DNA from: Neurospora tetraspora
Taxonomy: Eukaryota; Ascomycota; Sordariomycetes; Sordariales; Sordariaceae
Direction of reading: 5' to 3'
Assembly: GCF_033439725.1 (NCBI RefSeq)
Contig: NW_026944384.1
Location: forward strand, 1,302,001 to 1,366,000
Length of the DNA: 64,000 bases
Positions within the stretch are counted from its first letter, which is position 1. Each line of letters begins with the position of its first letter. This document shows positions 12,802 to 24,099 of the stretch, in pieces. The position numbers and the translations under genes are program-made. The notes beneath the pieces were generated by a model. That model had not been told where the DNA came from, made no database searches, and saw nothing but the letters and a program-made list of their open reading frames with translations.

Positions 12802-13773
12802 TCACCGCCTCCAAGTCCTCCTAGCCCTCTCCTCAAAAGCAGCAACCATCTCATCCACCTTCTGCCCCGCCAACTGTCCGACCGCAAACCCCAGCGCCGG
12901 ATTCGCAAACTTGAACCTCACACTCAGCGCCACCTCTGTCCACTTATCTCCTACCCCCTCCTGGCTCTTCTTCAACCCTATCCCTCCTCCCGGAGGGGCC
13001 GGCACGTTCCTAACCGTCCACCTCGTCACCAGACTCTCAAACAACCCCTCCATTTTTTCGGTGTCACCATTTGGTGCAGGTGGTTTGTACCCGAATTGGC
13101 GGAGAACAGCAGAAGGGATATTGGTGCTGGCGTCACCGCTAACAGCTTCTACGATCCCGATCCCTTGGCCGTCGTCTGGCACGCAGTAGACTCGTGAGGA
13201 GTAGGATTCGGTGAAGGGGCCCCAGCCTACTGTTAGGTCGCCGCGGGCTGGCCATTTTGTTTTTGTTCTTGCCTGCTGCTCTTTCCCTTCTTCCCCTGCT
13301 GCTGCCCCTTGTTGTCCCCCCTCCCCTTCCGCTATTGCTGTAGGTTGTTGTGTAGGTTGTGTAGTAGGTTGCTCAGCCCAAGCGGTAACCACACTCCTAC
13401 TACAATGCGGCAGGAACTGGCTGTAGGAAGAAACGTCCGCGATCAAGTTGTAGAGGTGCGCAGGCGGGTAGGGCAGGATGCGCCGCGCGCGGAGGACGGT
13501 TTCTGGCGAGCTGTTACCACCCCCGGGGGAACCTGAAGCGTTGTTGAGGGCGGAGGCGGCGGAGGAGACGGCGGAGAGGAGCCAGGAGGAATAAGGACGG
13601 GTGGTGGTTAGAGGCGTAGGTGATAGCGATGTTTTCCGGCGCGAATGTGAGGGTGGTGGTTCGTTGAAGGCGTTGTTGGTTGTGAGGGAGGAGAGTGATC
13701 GGACGCTCGTTCGGGGTATGAGGAGGAGGCGTGTTGCGCTTGCGGGGACGAGGAGGGACGGTCGGGGTGGCAT
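12802..13773 (-). CDS. COQ10: Mitochondrial coenzyme Q-binding protein COQ10 (START-like)
   Basis: START-domain lipid-binding protein of the mitochondrial inner membrane that binds coenzyme Q and is needed for efficient Q use and synthesis. Single exon, 323 residues. Residues 1-60 are rich in Arg, Ser, Leu and Thr without acids at the beginning (presequence). The domain starts near residue 91 with ETVLRARRILPYPPAHLYNL and IADVSSYSQFLPHC, the classical COQ10 opening; WPARGDLTVGWGPFTESYSSRV and RFKFANPALGFAVGQLAGQKV complete it. Between LPHC and WPARGDL sits a Gln/Gly/Glu-rich insert at about 132-172 that yeast COQ10 lacks. Convergent with the coiled-coil gene and divergent from QNS1. Confidence 0.92.
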   Translation of the reverse strand: MPPRPSLLVPASATRLLLIPRTSVRSLSSLTTNNAFNEPPPSHSRRKTSLSPTPLTTTRPYSSWLLSAVSSAASALNNASGSPGGGNSSPETVLRARRILPYPPAHLYNLIADVSSYSQFLPHCSRSVVTAWAEQPTTQPTQQPTAIAEGEGGQQGAAAGEEGKEQQARTKTKWPARGDLTVGWGPFTESYSSRVYCVPDDGQGIGIVEAVSGDASTNIPSAVLRQFGYKPPAPNGDTEKMEGLFESLVTRWTVRNVPAPPGGGIGLKKSQEGVGDKWTEVALSVRFKFANPALGFAVGQLAGQKVDEMVAAFEERARRTWRR

Positions 13774-14752
13774 TGTGTCGAGGGGCAGTCTCGTAGACTG
13801 GGTAAAAAGCTAGAGAGAGGGCCAAACGGTCGAGATAGGTGGTTTGCGCCGCGAGTATTGTAGTTGCGGTTCGGAGTAGGAAGGAGGTGGTGGAGGTTGG
13901 TTGTTGAAGTTTTGAGACCGGCGACTTTTGTTTCTGGAGTAATTAGGGAGAAGAGAAGGATGAGGAGGTTCGTGGAGGTTGTGGGATTGTGGCCACTGGG
14001 CGTACCCGAATGCGCCGGAATAAACAAAGTTGGGAACTTTTTGAAGGCATTCCCGTCGCAATTCGGGGAACTTCCATCCCGAGGTCGGGGTTGTGCTGTC
14101 GTTATTTGGACAGTGTAATATGCTGCCCCTAAATCTGTGCTGTATTGCCGCTGTATGAGAATGCATCCTGCGCTGAGATGTCACTTCCAGGGTGTAGATT
14201 GCTAAAGGATTTGCTATTTTAACCTTGAATCTAGCCCAACAGAGCACCTTTGCGGGGTAACCTAATCTACAACATCAGGACTTGTGATCACCGTTGATCC
14301 AATTCATCAAGATACCAGAGACTTCCAAAAAGATATAAAAACTATGGGAGCTTGAAATTAGAAAGAATGAACCTGCGTCGGCTACCTAATGGAGAAAGGA
14401 TCGATTGTGATAAGAGGACAGGCCATGATGCCGAATCTTTTCCGATCACTAACAACGGACTGATAGCGGATCCGTCCCATCTTCCACCGAGAGTCCGAGA
14501 CCCCAGTCTCCCCGTCCACGGTCCTCGTCGAGAACGTCATCCGAACCTCACAAGGAACGGGCCGCGATTCTTCTGGTAACCAGTTGGTCTTGGGTCATTT
14601 GATCTTTTCTTCGTCAAGGTGAGTCGAACGTTTTGTTTAGGAAGTTGGCGTCGAGGTCTTTATGACTCAACAGTCTCCCCTCTGCAACCCCTCACTTGGA
14701 AGTTATTCTCTTACACATTGCCATCGACAACAGAACCGATCTGTCTTTGAAA
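13774..14752. other. Divergent promoter region between COQ10 and QNS1
   Basis: About 980 bases. The frames listed on either strand are short and not protein-like. Nothing repetitive seen. The part before 14753 should hold the QNS1 leader. Confidence 0.55.
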
Positions 14753-17307
14753 ATGGGAGGTCACCTGGTGACGGTTGCGACCTGCAGTCTGAACCAATGG
14801 GTTCTGGATGTAAGTTGAGCCTTGTCTGGTCTCTTTTTGTCCGGTCAATACTAACCCAAACAAACAGTGGGAGGGAAACCTCCAACGCATTGTTGAGAGT
14901 ATTCATCTCGCCAAGAAGGCTGGTGCAAGACTTCGTGTTGGTCCTGAGTTGGAGATTTGCGGTTACTCCGGTTTGGATCACTTCCACGAGCTCGATGTCT
15001 ACACTCACAGTTTGGAGATGCTCCGCAAGCTCTTGGAGGATGAGAGCTGCCATGACATCCTTATCGACGTCGGTTTGCCTATCCTTCACCGAAATATTAG
15101 ATATAACGCCCGAGCAATCTTGCTCAACGGAAAGATCCTTTTGATCGTGAGTATACATACCTAAAAATCCATACCACATACTGCTTGCTAACAACCATGA
15201 ACAGAGACCCAAGATGTGGCTTGCAAACGACGGAAACTACAGAGAGATGAGACACTTCACCCCGTGGATGCGTCCCAGAGAAACCGAGCTGTTCCATCTT
15301 CCCAAGATCCTCCAGGAAATCCAGGGCGAGACCCACGTTCTCTTCGGCGATGCTGTCATCTCAACCCCCGAAACAGCTTTCGGAGCAGAGACTTGCGAAG
15401 AGCTCTTCACCCCCAAGGCCCCGCACATCGACATGGCCCTTGACGGTGTTGAGATCATCACCAACAGCAGTGGCTCTCATTTCACCCTGCAAAAGCTCGA
15501 CGTTCGCCTCAAGCTTATATTGGAGGCAACTCGCAAGTCGGGCGGTGTCTACCTCTATTCCAACCAACAAGGTTGTGACGGTGAACGCCTCTACTTTGAC
15601 GGCTGCGCCATGATCATTGTCAACGGTGAAATCGTTGCCCAGGGCTCGCAGTTCAGTCTTAACGATGTCGAGGTCGTTACTGCCACTGTCGATCTGGAAG
15701 AAGTCAGAGCGTACAGGTCTTCGATCTCGCGTGGCTTGCAGGCGGCTACTTCGAATGCCAAGTACCAGAGGATCCAGACCTCGTTCGAGTTCAGCCCTGA
15801 GGATGAGGATACCGACATTTGGAAGAAGCCCACTCTTCCCAGGCCGCCGAGGTACCACTCGGTAGAGGAGGAGATTGCCCTGTGTGGTGGCTGCTATCTC
15901 TGGGATTACCTCCGAAGGTCTGGCACAGCCGGTTACTTGGTTCCCCTGAGCGGAGGCATTGATTCTTGTGCCACGGCTACCCTTGTCTTCTCCATGTGCC
16001 GCATCGTTATCCAAGCCATTGAAGACGGCAACCAACAAGTCATTGAGGATGTCAGGCGCATCTGTAAGTATGGCAAGGAAGGTGAACTTCCAAAGACGCC
16101 CCAGGAGCTCTGCAACCAGGTCTTCACTACCATTTACATGGGCATGAGCAAGCAAAGCTCTTCCGAGACCCGCGGACGTGCTAAGGCGCTTGCCGACGCC
16201 ATTGGTAGCTACCATGTTAACCTCGACATTGACGACGTGTATGAGGCTCAGAAGAAGCTTATCGTCCAGACAACGAATTTTGAGCCTAAGTTCAAGGTCC
16301 ATGGCGGTACAGTCCAGGAGAACTTGACGCTGCAGTGCTTGCAGGCTCGCATCAGGATGGTTACTGCCTATGTATGTAAGTTCCGCCCGGGTCCAGTGAC
16401 AAACATATACTGACGATATGCTATAGGAATTTGGTCAGATTCTCCCCACTGCCCGCGGCAGGCCCGGTGGCGGAAGTCTTTTGGTGCTCGGCAGTGCCAA
16501 TGTCGGCGAGGTATGTCGAACAATGTCCATCGAACATGTCGAGTCAACAGATACTGATACTTGTGACAGAGTCTTCGTGGTTACTTGACCAAGTATGACT
16601 GCTCTAGTGCCGATATCAACCCAATTGGGTCGATTGACAAGGCAGACTTGAAGCGCTTCATTGCCTGGGCCGAGAAGAAGTTTGATCTTCCCTGCCTCCA
16701 CGGTTTCCTGACGGCTGTTCCTACTGCTGAGCTGGTAAGTATCCAAGGATTGGTGATCCGGTATCTGACAAAGCTTGAACTCCGATGCTAACCACACTTT
16801 GCAACGTAGGAGCCCATCACCCAAGAATACGTCCAAAGCGACGAGGCCGACATGGGAATGACATACGCCGAGCTAACAGTCTTCGGCCGCCTTCGGAAGC
16901 TGAACAAGCTTGGTCCCTATGCCATGTTCCAGCGTCTTGTCCACGATTGGAGTGCCGACCGTGAGAAGGTCGAGGGTGACGAGGCGCCTTTCTATACTCC
17001 CAGACAGGTTGCCGAGAAGGTCAAGAGGTTCTTCCACTTCTATGCCATCAACAGGCACAAGATGACTACCTTGACTCCTGCTTTGCATTGCAATGATTAC
17101 TGTAAGGTCCTCCCCGTTTCACCTGCTAGAGTACCTGAAGCTGACACCAGTACAGCACCGGATGACAACAGATTTGATCTCAGGCCGTTCTTGTATCCCC
17201 CCTTCTGGAAGAGCTGGAGCTTCAAGAGGATCGATATGGAGCTTGAGAAGATCGAGAAGAGGAGGGAAGAGCGTGCGGGTAAGGGCAAGGAGACTGAAAT
17301 CGACTGA
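14753..17307 (+). CDS. QNS1: Glutamine-dependent NAD(+) synthetase
   Basis: Makes NAD from deamido-NAD, ATP and glutamine, the last step of NAD synthesis. Seven exons: 14753-14809, 14868-15146, 15205-16371, 16427-16510, 16570-16734, 16810-17101, 17156-17307; 731 residues, as usual for the eukaryotic enzyme. The N-terminal nitrilase-type glutaminase carries the triad Glu46 ([11 protein letters not shown]), Lys115 ([12 protein letters not shown]) and Cys176 (AETCEELF). The synthetase domain has the PP-loop SGGIDS at 361-366 and [24 protein letters not shown] and [13 protein letters not shown] further on. All catalytic residues are intact. The last intron (17102-17155) is 54 nt long and has no stop, so retention would only insert 18 residues; family alignment favours splicing. 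The start gives [16 protein letters not shown], the conserved head. Confidence 0.95.
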
Positions 17308-18291
17308 AATGCACAGTAGTGTTCAAGTGAGTTCAAGAAGAACCAAAAAAAGATTATCGACGATTGGTTCGAACTCACCACCTCTCTCCAAACAAGAGAG
17401 GAAAAGAGCAAAAAAACAACAACCGCTCGTTCAGAGCATCGGTGAACCGTTTGATTTCTTGTGTCGACTGGAGTGTTCCCAGATACCATATAGGTAGACC
17501 GGCTACTAGGTAGTGAAGACCCCTCTACGTGTCTTAGCACTCCGTTCCCGATCCGGACAAGCAATATGTTTTGAGTTTTGAGAACTCAAACGGTAGACCG
17601 TTGTGCCATCTGACCAAGCGGTTGTTGTTGGAAAGAAGGACCAACCAGGTCCCTTATATGGTCATTAGGGTTGGGTTTGAGATCGGATGAAGGAGTAGTA
17701 GGGAAGGTAGTACGGCAGCTGCCGCGGACTCGACGGAAGCTCGAACGGTTCAGTTGAGGAAGGAACGATGGATGGTACCTACCTACTGCACACACTTGGT
17801 CCTCATTCCAGCGTCCTTATCATCGCCATCCGTCGCTTTCCAGCTTGAAAAAAGAAAGATCTTGATTCAAATCACTTCCAAGCATTTGACCAACAGTTGA
17901 CTCCAGATCCAGATCCATGGACCAGTGAAGGACAGCTCCTTGATGTGACATCCCTACGGTCATTTCAAGGGTTAGGGGTAGATAAGGATAAGGTACTGAA
18001 TCGGAGCGGGCCCACCGAGTGCAAAGTTGGGTGGGCCCCCACAACCCCAATTGGCCCCACAGACTCTGGGCCATTTTTGTACTTTTTCTCTCGTTTCGGA
18101 ATTTGCAAATCTTTTCCCCTCCTCTCCTCTTCTCTCCTCTTCATTCTTCGTTCCCTCCGCGGTTCAAGAACCAGCACGATATGCTGCACCAACCTTACAA
18201 CAAAGCCAGTGCCATTCAATGACCAGTGGTGATTGTTAGCTGCATCTTTCTACCAGTGCACTAACTAGGATCCTCCAACATTGTCCTCGCC
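17308..18291. other. Intergenic: QNS1 3' region and promoter of the TRM140-like gene
   Basis: No coding frame is convincing. An 8-bp inverted repeat (gggcccac at 18008-18015, gtgggccc at 18031-18038) could form a small hairpin. A strong CT run at about 18110-18165 looks like the start-site region or leader of the next gene. Confidence 0.5.
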
Positions 18292-19724
18292 ATGGCATCG
18301 AATGGTGTCGTCGCTCCTGTCGCCTCTAGCCAGGCACAGGTTGTCGTCGATGAACAACAACAGCCCGATCAGCAGCTCACTGCCCAGATCTCCAAGCTCG
18401 AAATAGCCGAGGAGAAGCAGCAGCAGCCTGAGCAGCACCAGCAAGAGGAACAGCAGGCTCCCGCCAACGGAGAGCAGGCCCCTCCCCACCGGTCCCACGA
18501 TCCCCAGTTCAACCAAAAGCGCAGCGACCCGTTTCAGTTCGGATCTCGCTATCTGCAGGAGCAGGACGACGTCTTTGAGTTCAACGCGTGGGACCATGTC
18601 GAGACTGATGACACATACAACGAGTATGCTGAACAGCAGTACGAGATGCAGCGCAATGCGCCCGTCTCGGACTTCGATAAGCGTGAGTAACCCATCCATC
18701 TTTTCCACCTCACTCCCCCAATGGTTCACGCTAAGAGAGGGGTTCATCCCCATTGCACCCCTCTCTTGGGCTTCCGTGATGATTTACAAACATAAGCATA
18801 GTTCATCTGAATATTTTATGAAGACAACTACGTATTTTATAGTCTTTCGCTCCCATCTGATTTTGCCCTTAACCATTGGGTTCTTTGAAACACATCAAGT
18901 TGTTTACACATTCAGACATTGGAGCAGTCTGCTAACTCAACTTGCCCATAACAGATCGTTTCAACTCGGACCCTGCAAAGTGGTGGAACCAGTTCTACAA
19001 GAACAACACTGCCAACTTCTTCAAGGATCGCAAGTGGCTTCAGCAAGAGTTCCCCATTCTGGACAAGGTCACCTCTGAGGGATACGGCCCCTGCACCCTC
19101 CTCGAAATAGGAGCCGGCGCGGGCAACACGGCCTTCCCCATCCTGTCGAAGAACAAGAACCCCGAACTGAAGCTCCACGCCTGTGATTTCTCCAAGAAGG
19201 CCGTCGAGGTCATGCGCTCGCAGGAGGCCTACAACACGGACCAGATGCAGGCCGACGTGTGGGATGTGGCCGGAGACGAGCTGCCCCCTCACCTTGAGGA
19301 GAACTCGGTCGATGTCGCCCTCATGGTGTTCATCTTCTCTGCATTGTCCCCGTTGCAGTGGAAGAAGGCCGTCGAGAATGTCTACCGTGTGCTCAAACCC
19401 GGCGGTGAAGTGTGCTTCCGTGACTATGGAAGAGGAGACTTGGCCCAGGTCCGCTTCAAGAAGGGTCGTTATCTGGACGAGAACTTCTACATTCGTGGTG
19501 ATGGCACTCGCGTCTACTTCTTTGAGAGAGACGAGCTGGCCGATATCTGGTCTGGCAAGCTGTTCACCCAGGATAGTGAGGTCGAGGACGCTTCTGAGCC
19601 TGACATCCGCTTCGTGATTGAGGACCTTGGTGTCGATCGTAGATTGCTCGTCAACCGCGCAAAGAAGCTCAAGATGTACCGCTGCTGGTTGCAGGGTCGC
19701 TTCAGGAAGCCTTTGCCGAATTAG
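18292..19724 (+). CDS. TRM140: tRNA N3-methylcytidine methyltransferase (ABP140/TRM140, METTL2 family)
   Basis: SAM-dependent enzyme that makes 3-methylcytidine at position 32 of tRNA-Thr/Ser. Exons 18292-18682 and 18955-19724; 386 residues. The N-terminal 80 residues are Gln/Pro-rich and probably disordered. The family head is FGSRYLQEQDDVFEFNAWDHV, and after the intron KHRFNSDPAKWWNQFYKNN. The SAM loop is LLEIGAGAGNTAFP at about 179-192; GGEVCFRDYGRGDLAQVRF and DGTRVYFFERDELADIW follow. The single intron is long for this window (272 nt). No actin-binding N-terminal domain and no frameshift like that of budding-yeast ABP140 is present. Whether it acts on tRNA-Thr, tRNA-Ser or both cannot be told from sequence alone. 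Convergent with PRI2. Confidence 0.93.
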
Positions 19725-20068
19725 AAAGAATACAATTGATACCCATTCTGCATTACCTTCTGTTCTCCTTTTCTGTTCAATGTGATGCCCATGCCGATTG
19801 TCCTGATGCTTTTGCGTGTTGTTGTGAGTGCTGTGAGTATGTTATCAACAAGCGAACGAAGAATGACAGCTGGGCACCGAAACCATTCACCATCTTCAGG
19901 AATCAAACCTTGTATACACATCTTTGTACTTGTACAAGTGTCATGCCATCGCTATGTCGCCTGAACGCCGGATATATCGCAACAGGAACCTGAATCCCTA
20001 TCCCATGCCAGAAGATATGTAATACCCAACAAGTTTTCCCTCTCGTCCCCACGAAAACCATGGTAGCT
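19725..20068. other. Convergent 3' regions of the TRM140-like gene and PRI2
   Basis: 344 bases between two stops. No feature beyond the presumed 3' untranslated regions. Confidence 0.6.
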
Positions 20069-21782
20069 TCAACCCTCCATCTTCACATCCCCTTGCATTT
20101 TGCCCATATTCTTCAGCAAATAACTCCGCTTGAAGTACTCGTTGGGATGGACAATAGTCTCAAGCTGCGCCGCAGTCATGATACCCTCATCCTTGGCCTT
20201 TTTGAGTTCTTCCTTGTGAAGATGTTCGAATACCCTGTGTTTTTTTTTTTCTCGTGTTAGCCATCAATCACTGCCCACACCAACCTCAAACATCTCACAA
20301 GACGCAAAGGGTGAGAAAAAATAACATACCGATTACAAGCCATATGAAACTTCTGCTTCTCCTTATCCTCCTTCACCCCATTCAGCACCCCACGATCCGT
20401 CACCCCCATGCCCTGCTGCAACAGCGTCTGCAGATTCTCCATGTTAAAGTGTCTATACGGACACCCGTGCGCCTCGCCCGGGCCCGGCGGGTGTTCGGTT
20501 AGGATTTTCTGGCAAGAATAGGGCGAGTAACCCCCGCCGCGCCGGTTGCTGTCGCCGCCCACGTCTCCGTACGTGTGTCGCACGTTGTACCGGTACTCCT
20601 TGTTGAACGTGTCGTCCGTGATTTTGTTGAAACTCTGTCGCCAAAACAACAGGCATTCTTCGAGGTTGAGGCCGATGCCCTTCAGGAAGAGGGTGTATTG
20701 TAGTCGGCCGTAGTGTTTAAGATGTGCGTCGCGGCGTAAGGTGCGATGCAAATGAGACATGCAACCGGGAAAATGGTGGTTATTCACCAAGGTATCAATG
20801 TTCCTGGCACTGATATCCGCCGAGGAGATGGCGGACGAAGTACTCACGTACGAAGCGTCGGGGGTGATGAAGTTCTTGGACAAGTGCGCCAGGATCGGAG
20901 TCAAGCGGTCGTCTTCGTCTAGCCTCGGCAGCGCGCGGGCGGTTAACTCGAGCTGTCGTTCCAAGCGGGAAGAGAATTCGGAAACGACCATCGCTTGCTG
21001 TTCACGCGCGGGAACGTAGGCGTAGCCTTGCCGAAGAAAAACGCGCCGCTGTTCGACGAGCTCGGGGACGCGGAGCCAGGAGACTTTGCACCATGTTTGT
21101 TGGTCTTCGTCGTATTGCTGCTGTCCACCCTTTTTCTGACCGAAGGAGGCAGTCGCTGCCAACTCGGCAGCTAGTTCGCGCTTCTCCTCATCGGAAACGG
21201 TCTCCCAGTCGAGATTAAGCGAGTTGATAAAAGCGGCGCGCTCGCGGCCGTCGTCGGCGTTCAGGCGCATGCGAAACAACATGGTTTCGACGCGGGTGAA
21301 GCGGCGGCGGAGGTCCTCCGTGGACGCAAAAGCGAGACGAAGGATGAAGTGGCTGTAGTGGTCCTTTTGCCGCTGGGCGAAGAGCTGGGAGGAGGAGGAG
21401 CTGTTGGTGTCGAGAGGGAGGTACTTGTCGAGTAAGGGTTTCATGTGGGAGGCCGTTTCGGCGGGGGTTTTGTTACGGAAGGAACATGCTTCGAGTTCGG
21501 CGAGGACTGGATGATAAGTAAGAGGTTAGTTAGCGTTTGGAAGCAGCCCAAGATTGTAAATTACTGAGGGATTAGGGTGGTTAAATGCCTACTTCGTAGC
21601 CTGTCGATGGCCCATTGTTCAAACTGCTCGATGGTGATGTCGGCTGTTGGAGGGGTCGAGTAGAAGTTGAGACGATGGGGATAATCGGTGTCCTTGTAGG
21701 CGGCTTCTGCAAATTGTTTCTTGCGGTGGTCGAGGACGTTTCGCCTTTTGGGGTCGATGCGGCTGACGTTTGATCGTAGCAT
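20069..21782 (-). CDS. PRI2: DNA primase large subunit (4Fe-4S)
   Basis: Regulatory subunit of primase in the DNA polymerase alpha-primase complex, needed for RNA primer synthesis. Exons 21782-21593, 21506-20330, 20234-20069; 510 residues, as in other fungi. The opening reads RIDPKRRNVLDHRKKQFAEA and YPHRLNFYSTPP, typical of PRI2; RLRILAELEAC crosses the first intron. The four cysteines expected to hold the iron-sulfur cluster are present at about 312 (GCMSHLH), 395 (YSCQKIL), 412 (HGCPYRHF) and 454 (ACNR). The last intron splits the Arg codon in ACNR/VFEHLHKEEL. A short Ser-rich run at 98-103 and a Gly/Gln run near 190 are lineage inserts. Start at 21782 chosen because the conserved block begins eight codons later and no better upstream ATG is in frame. 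Confidence 0.95.
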
Positions 21783-22401
21783 GTTGGAGACTTGTTAGGG
21801 CTGTCTTCCAGGCTGTCTGACCTGGGAGGTTGTCGGTTGGAAGCCGTGAATCTGGGGATGGTGTTGGTCTGGGAGACGCGTCCAAACTTGCCTTGACGCG
21901 CAGCTCTTACAAAATCAATTAAAACGCTGGCCAATCACAGGCGTCTCTTTGTCCGTGAAGTTGGGCGCGATGCAGCTTTGACCCTAACCCTAGCGAAATA
22001 GCTGACCCCCGCGGACCCTTTTACTCGGCAAACAACTTGGACTTTCCTTCCGCTGTTTATTGTTTCTCAAGTCTTTCTTTCTCCTTTGGAATTTTCTCGT
22101 ATCCTCGTTGTGCAGACTTACCTCTATGTCGCCTGTTTCTCCAAAACTCATTCATGATCGATAGGTTGCTAAGCGAAAGTCAAGTAGTCACGCTTCTAGC
22201 TACAGGACAAGAGGTCCAATGGTTCACTGACACTGACATTTTACTATTCCCTAGCAAATCTCAAAACCGATATGACGCCGCTCACAAACCCCAAGATAAA
22301 TATGATGAAGAAAAAAAGTGGTACGAGATCACAGCCTCAAGTGTGATCGCTACAGGTATCAATGTCCCATACAATCCCCTATTTTTCAAACCCATCTATC
22401 T
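21783..22401. other. Intergenic: PRI2 promoter and 3' end of the AIM24-family gene
   Basis: About 620 bases. The minus-strand frame 21581-21934 overlapping the PRI2 start is in another frame and not protein-like. The motif ctaaccctagcg at about 21981-21992 is noted but unassigned. Confidence 0.5.
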
Positions 22402-24099
22402 CTAGGCCTTCGGTGTCTGGCCGGTCATGAACGCACTGAAGGCAGTCTTTTTTTAGGTGTTAGCCCATGTTTTATTTCACCGCATAGGGGAGGACTTGAC
22501 ATACCGCATTCCTCGTCTGGATGAACACCGTTCCAGGACCAGTGAACTTGCACACCAGTCCTTCGCCAGAGGCAAAGCCCGATAGCAAACCGCCGGAAGC
22601 AACGCGCTCTAGGATGTACTTGGTGTTCCATGCGACCAAGTGGCCGTTGTCAACGATGTACTTCTCGCCGTCCGCCAGCTGTATCCTCTGTTAGCAAACC
22701 CGCACCACTTCACTCGGATCTTCAGACGACTGATACTCACATCCTTCCGAATAATAGCGCCAAAACTAGTCAGCCACAACAGGCCCGTGCCACTGATCTT
22801 ATACACCCACAGACCTTCACCAGAGAACATGGCCTTCCCCAGTCCCTGGCGCTTATAATCCTTGGTGACGTTCTGCGTCGAAGCAAGGTATCCGTCGTGA
22901 CTAACGGACCAGGTCTGCGAGCCGTCCAAGCGAAGACTCGTGATATCGCCGAGCATGGCAGGGCCGAGAAGCAGCTCGCCAGGACCGGTGAATGTCGAGG
23001 AGCCCATCTCGCCGCCGGCGACGAGCTTCTTCATGCTGAATTTGTAGGCGCCCTTGAGGGAGACGGAGGGAGACATGGCGATCATTGTGCCTGTGCGCAA
23101 ACAAAAGATGTTAGCCAAACACTTCATTTGAATACAAGCAGGGGCTGAATGGAGAGAGAACATACCAGGCTTAGCCTCCAACGGGCACCCAATCGCCAAC
23201 TGAACGGTCAAGATGGTGTTGCAATCCCGATGGCTGATACGATAACTGCCACCATTGAACGTTCCCACGTCATCTGATACCGCACCAACACCGGAAAACT
23301 GTCCGGGTGCGGGAGCACCAGTAATGGCAGCCGCTGCGGAAGTGCTCAAACCTAGGCCAACCGGTTGTTGGGGTGCCGGCTGCTGATGTTGAACATGTTG
23401 TTTCTCCTCATACTGCTGCGGCTCGCCTTGCTGATATTGCGGAGGAGCGGCAAACTGTTGCTGAGGAGGAGGGGTGTGGGCGGAGGTTCGGGAGGCGCTG
23501 GAATCCGTCCTCATGTGAAGGGGGAGGGCGGTTTGAGGATGTTGCTGCTGGACTGGGGGAGCTGCGTATTGAGGCTGCGGTTGCTGCACTTGCTGCTGGG
23601 TTGGTGGTGGCGCATATTGCTGCTGTTGTTGAGTCGGCGGCGGGGCATATTGTTGGGCCGGTGGTGGTGAGAACTGTTGCTGTGGTGGTTGTTGATACTG
23701 TTGCTGCTGTTGCTGCTGCTGAGGAGGAAAGGGGTAGGAAGGAGTGGATGATTTGGGCGGTGGCGTGGCAGACGAGCCGGCGGACTGAGGAGGAGGAGGA
23801 TAGTGTCTTCCTTGCTGCTGGGTAGTCGGAGGAGATGGGTAGGAGAACTTGGTCTGGGTTGGAGGAGCAGACATGGGAGGAGGAGGATAGCTGTGTTGAG
23901 CAGGAGCTGTTGTCTTGGTCAGTATCAACCGTTCCATCTGCGTTTCGACCACCCCGATGTCTTTGATGGAGGACCAAGGAATCATCAGTTCGGAACATAC
24001 CTCCAGCGCCAGATGCTCCAGGAGGGGCTAGAATTCTGGTTAGCTGTGTCATACCCCAATAATGAAGAGCGTCTGATACTCACGAGGATAGTAAGACAT
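22402..24099 (-). CDS. AIM24: AIM24-family protein with long Pro/Gln-rich N-terminus
   Basis: Member of the AIM24 / TIGR00266 beta-sandwich family; in budding yeast AIM24 acts in mitochondrial inner-membrane organisation, but many fungal paralogues lack a presequence and their role is unknown. Six exons: 24099-24084, 24027-24001, 23906-23166, 23090-22741, 22678-22505, 22446-22402; 450 residues. The first two coding exons are 16 and 27 nt. The N-terminal half (to about residue 220) is Pro/Gln/Tyr-rich ([15 protein letters not shown]) and starts [16 protein letters not shown]. The domain follows: [75 protein letters not shown]. No mitochondrial targeting signal is visible, so this may be a cytosolic or differently targeted paralogue; the symbol marks the family only. 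Confidence 0.85.

Noticed and set aside
15361-16302. 313-codon minus-strand frame
   Set aside because: Antisense of QNS1 exon 3, which carries the real catalytic motifs.
21581-21934. 117-codon minus-strand frame overlapping the PRI2 start
   Set aside because: Different phase from PRI2 exon 1, Pro/Thr/Ser-rich, with no motif.
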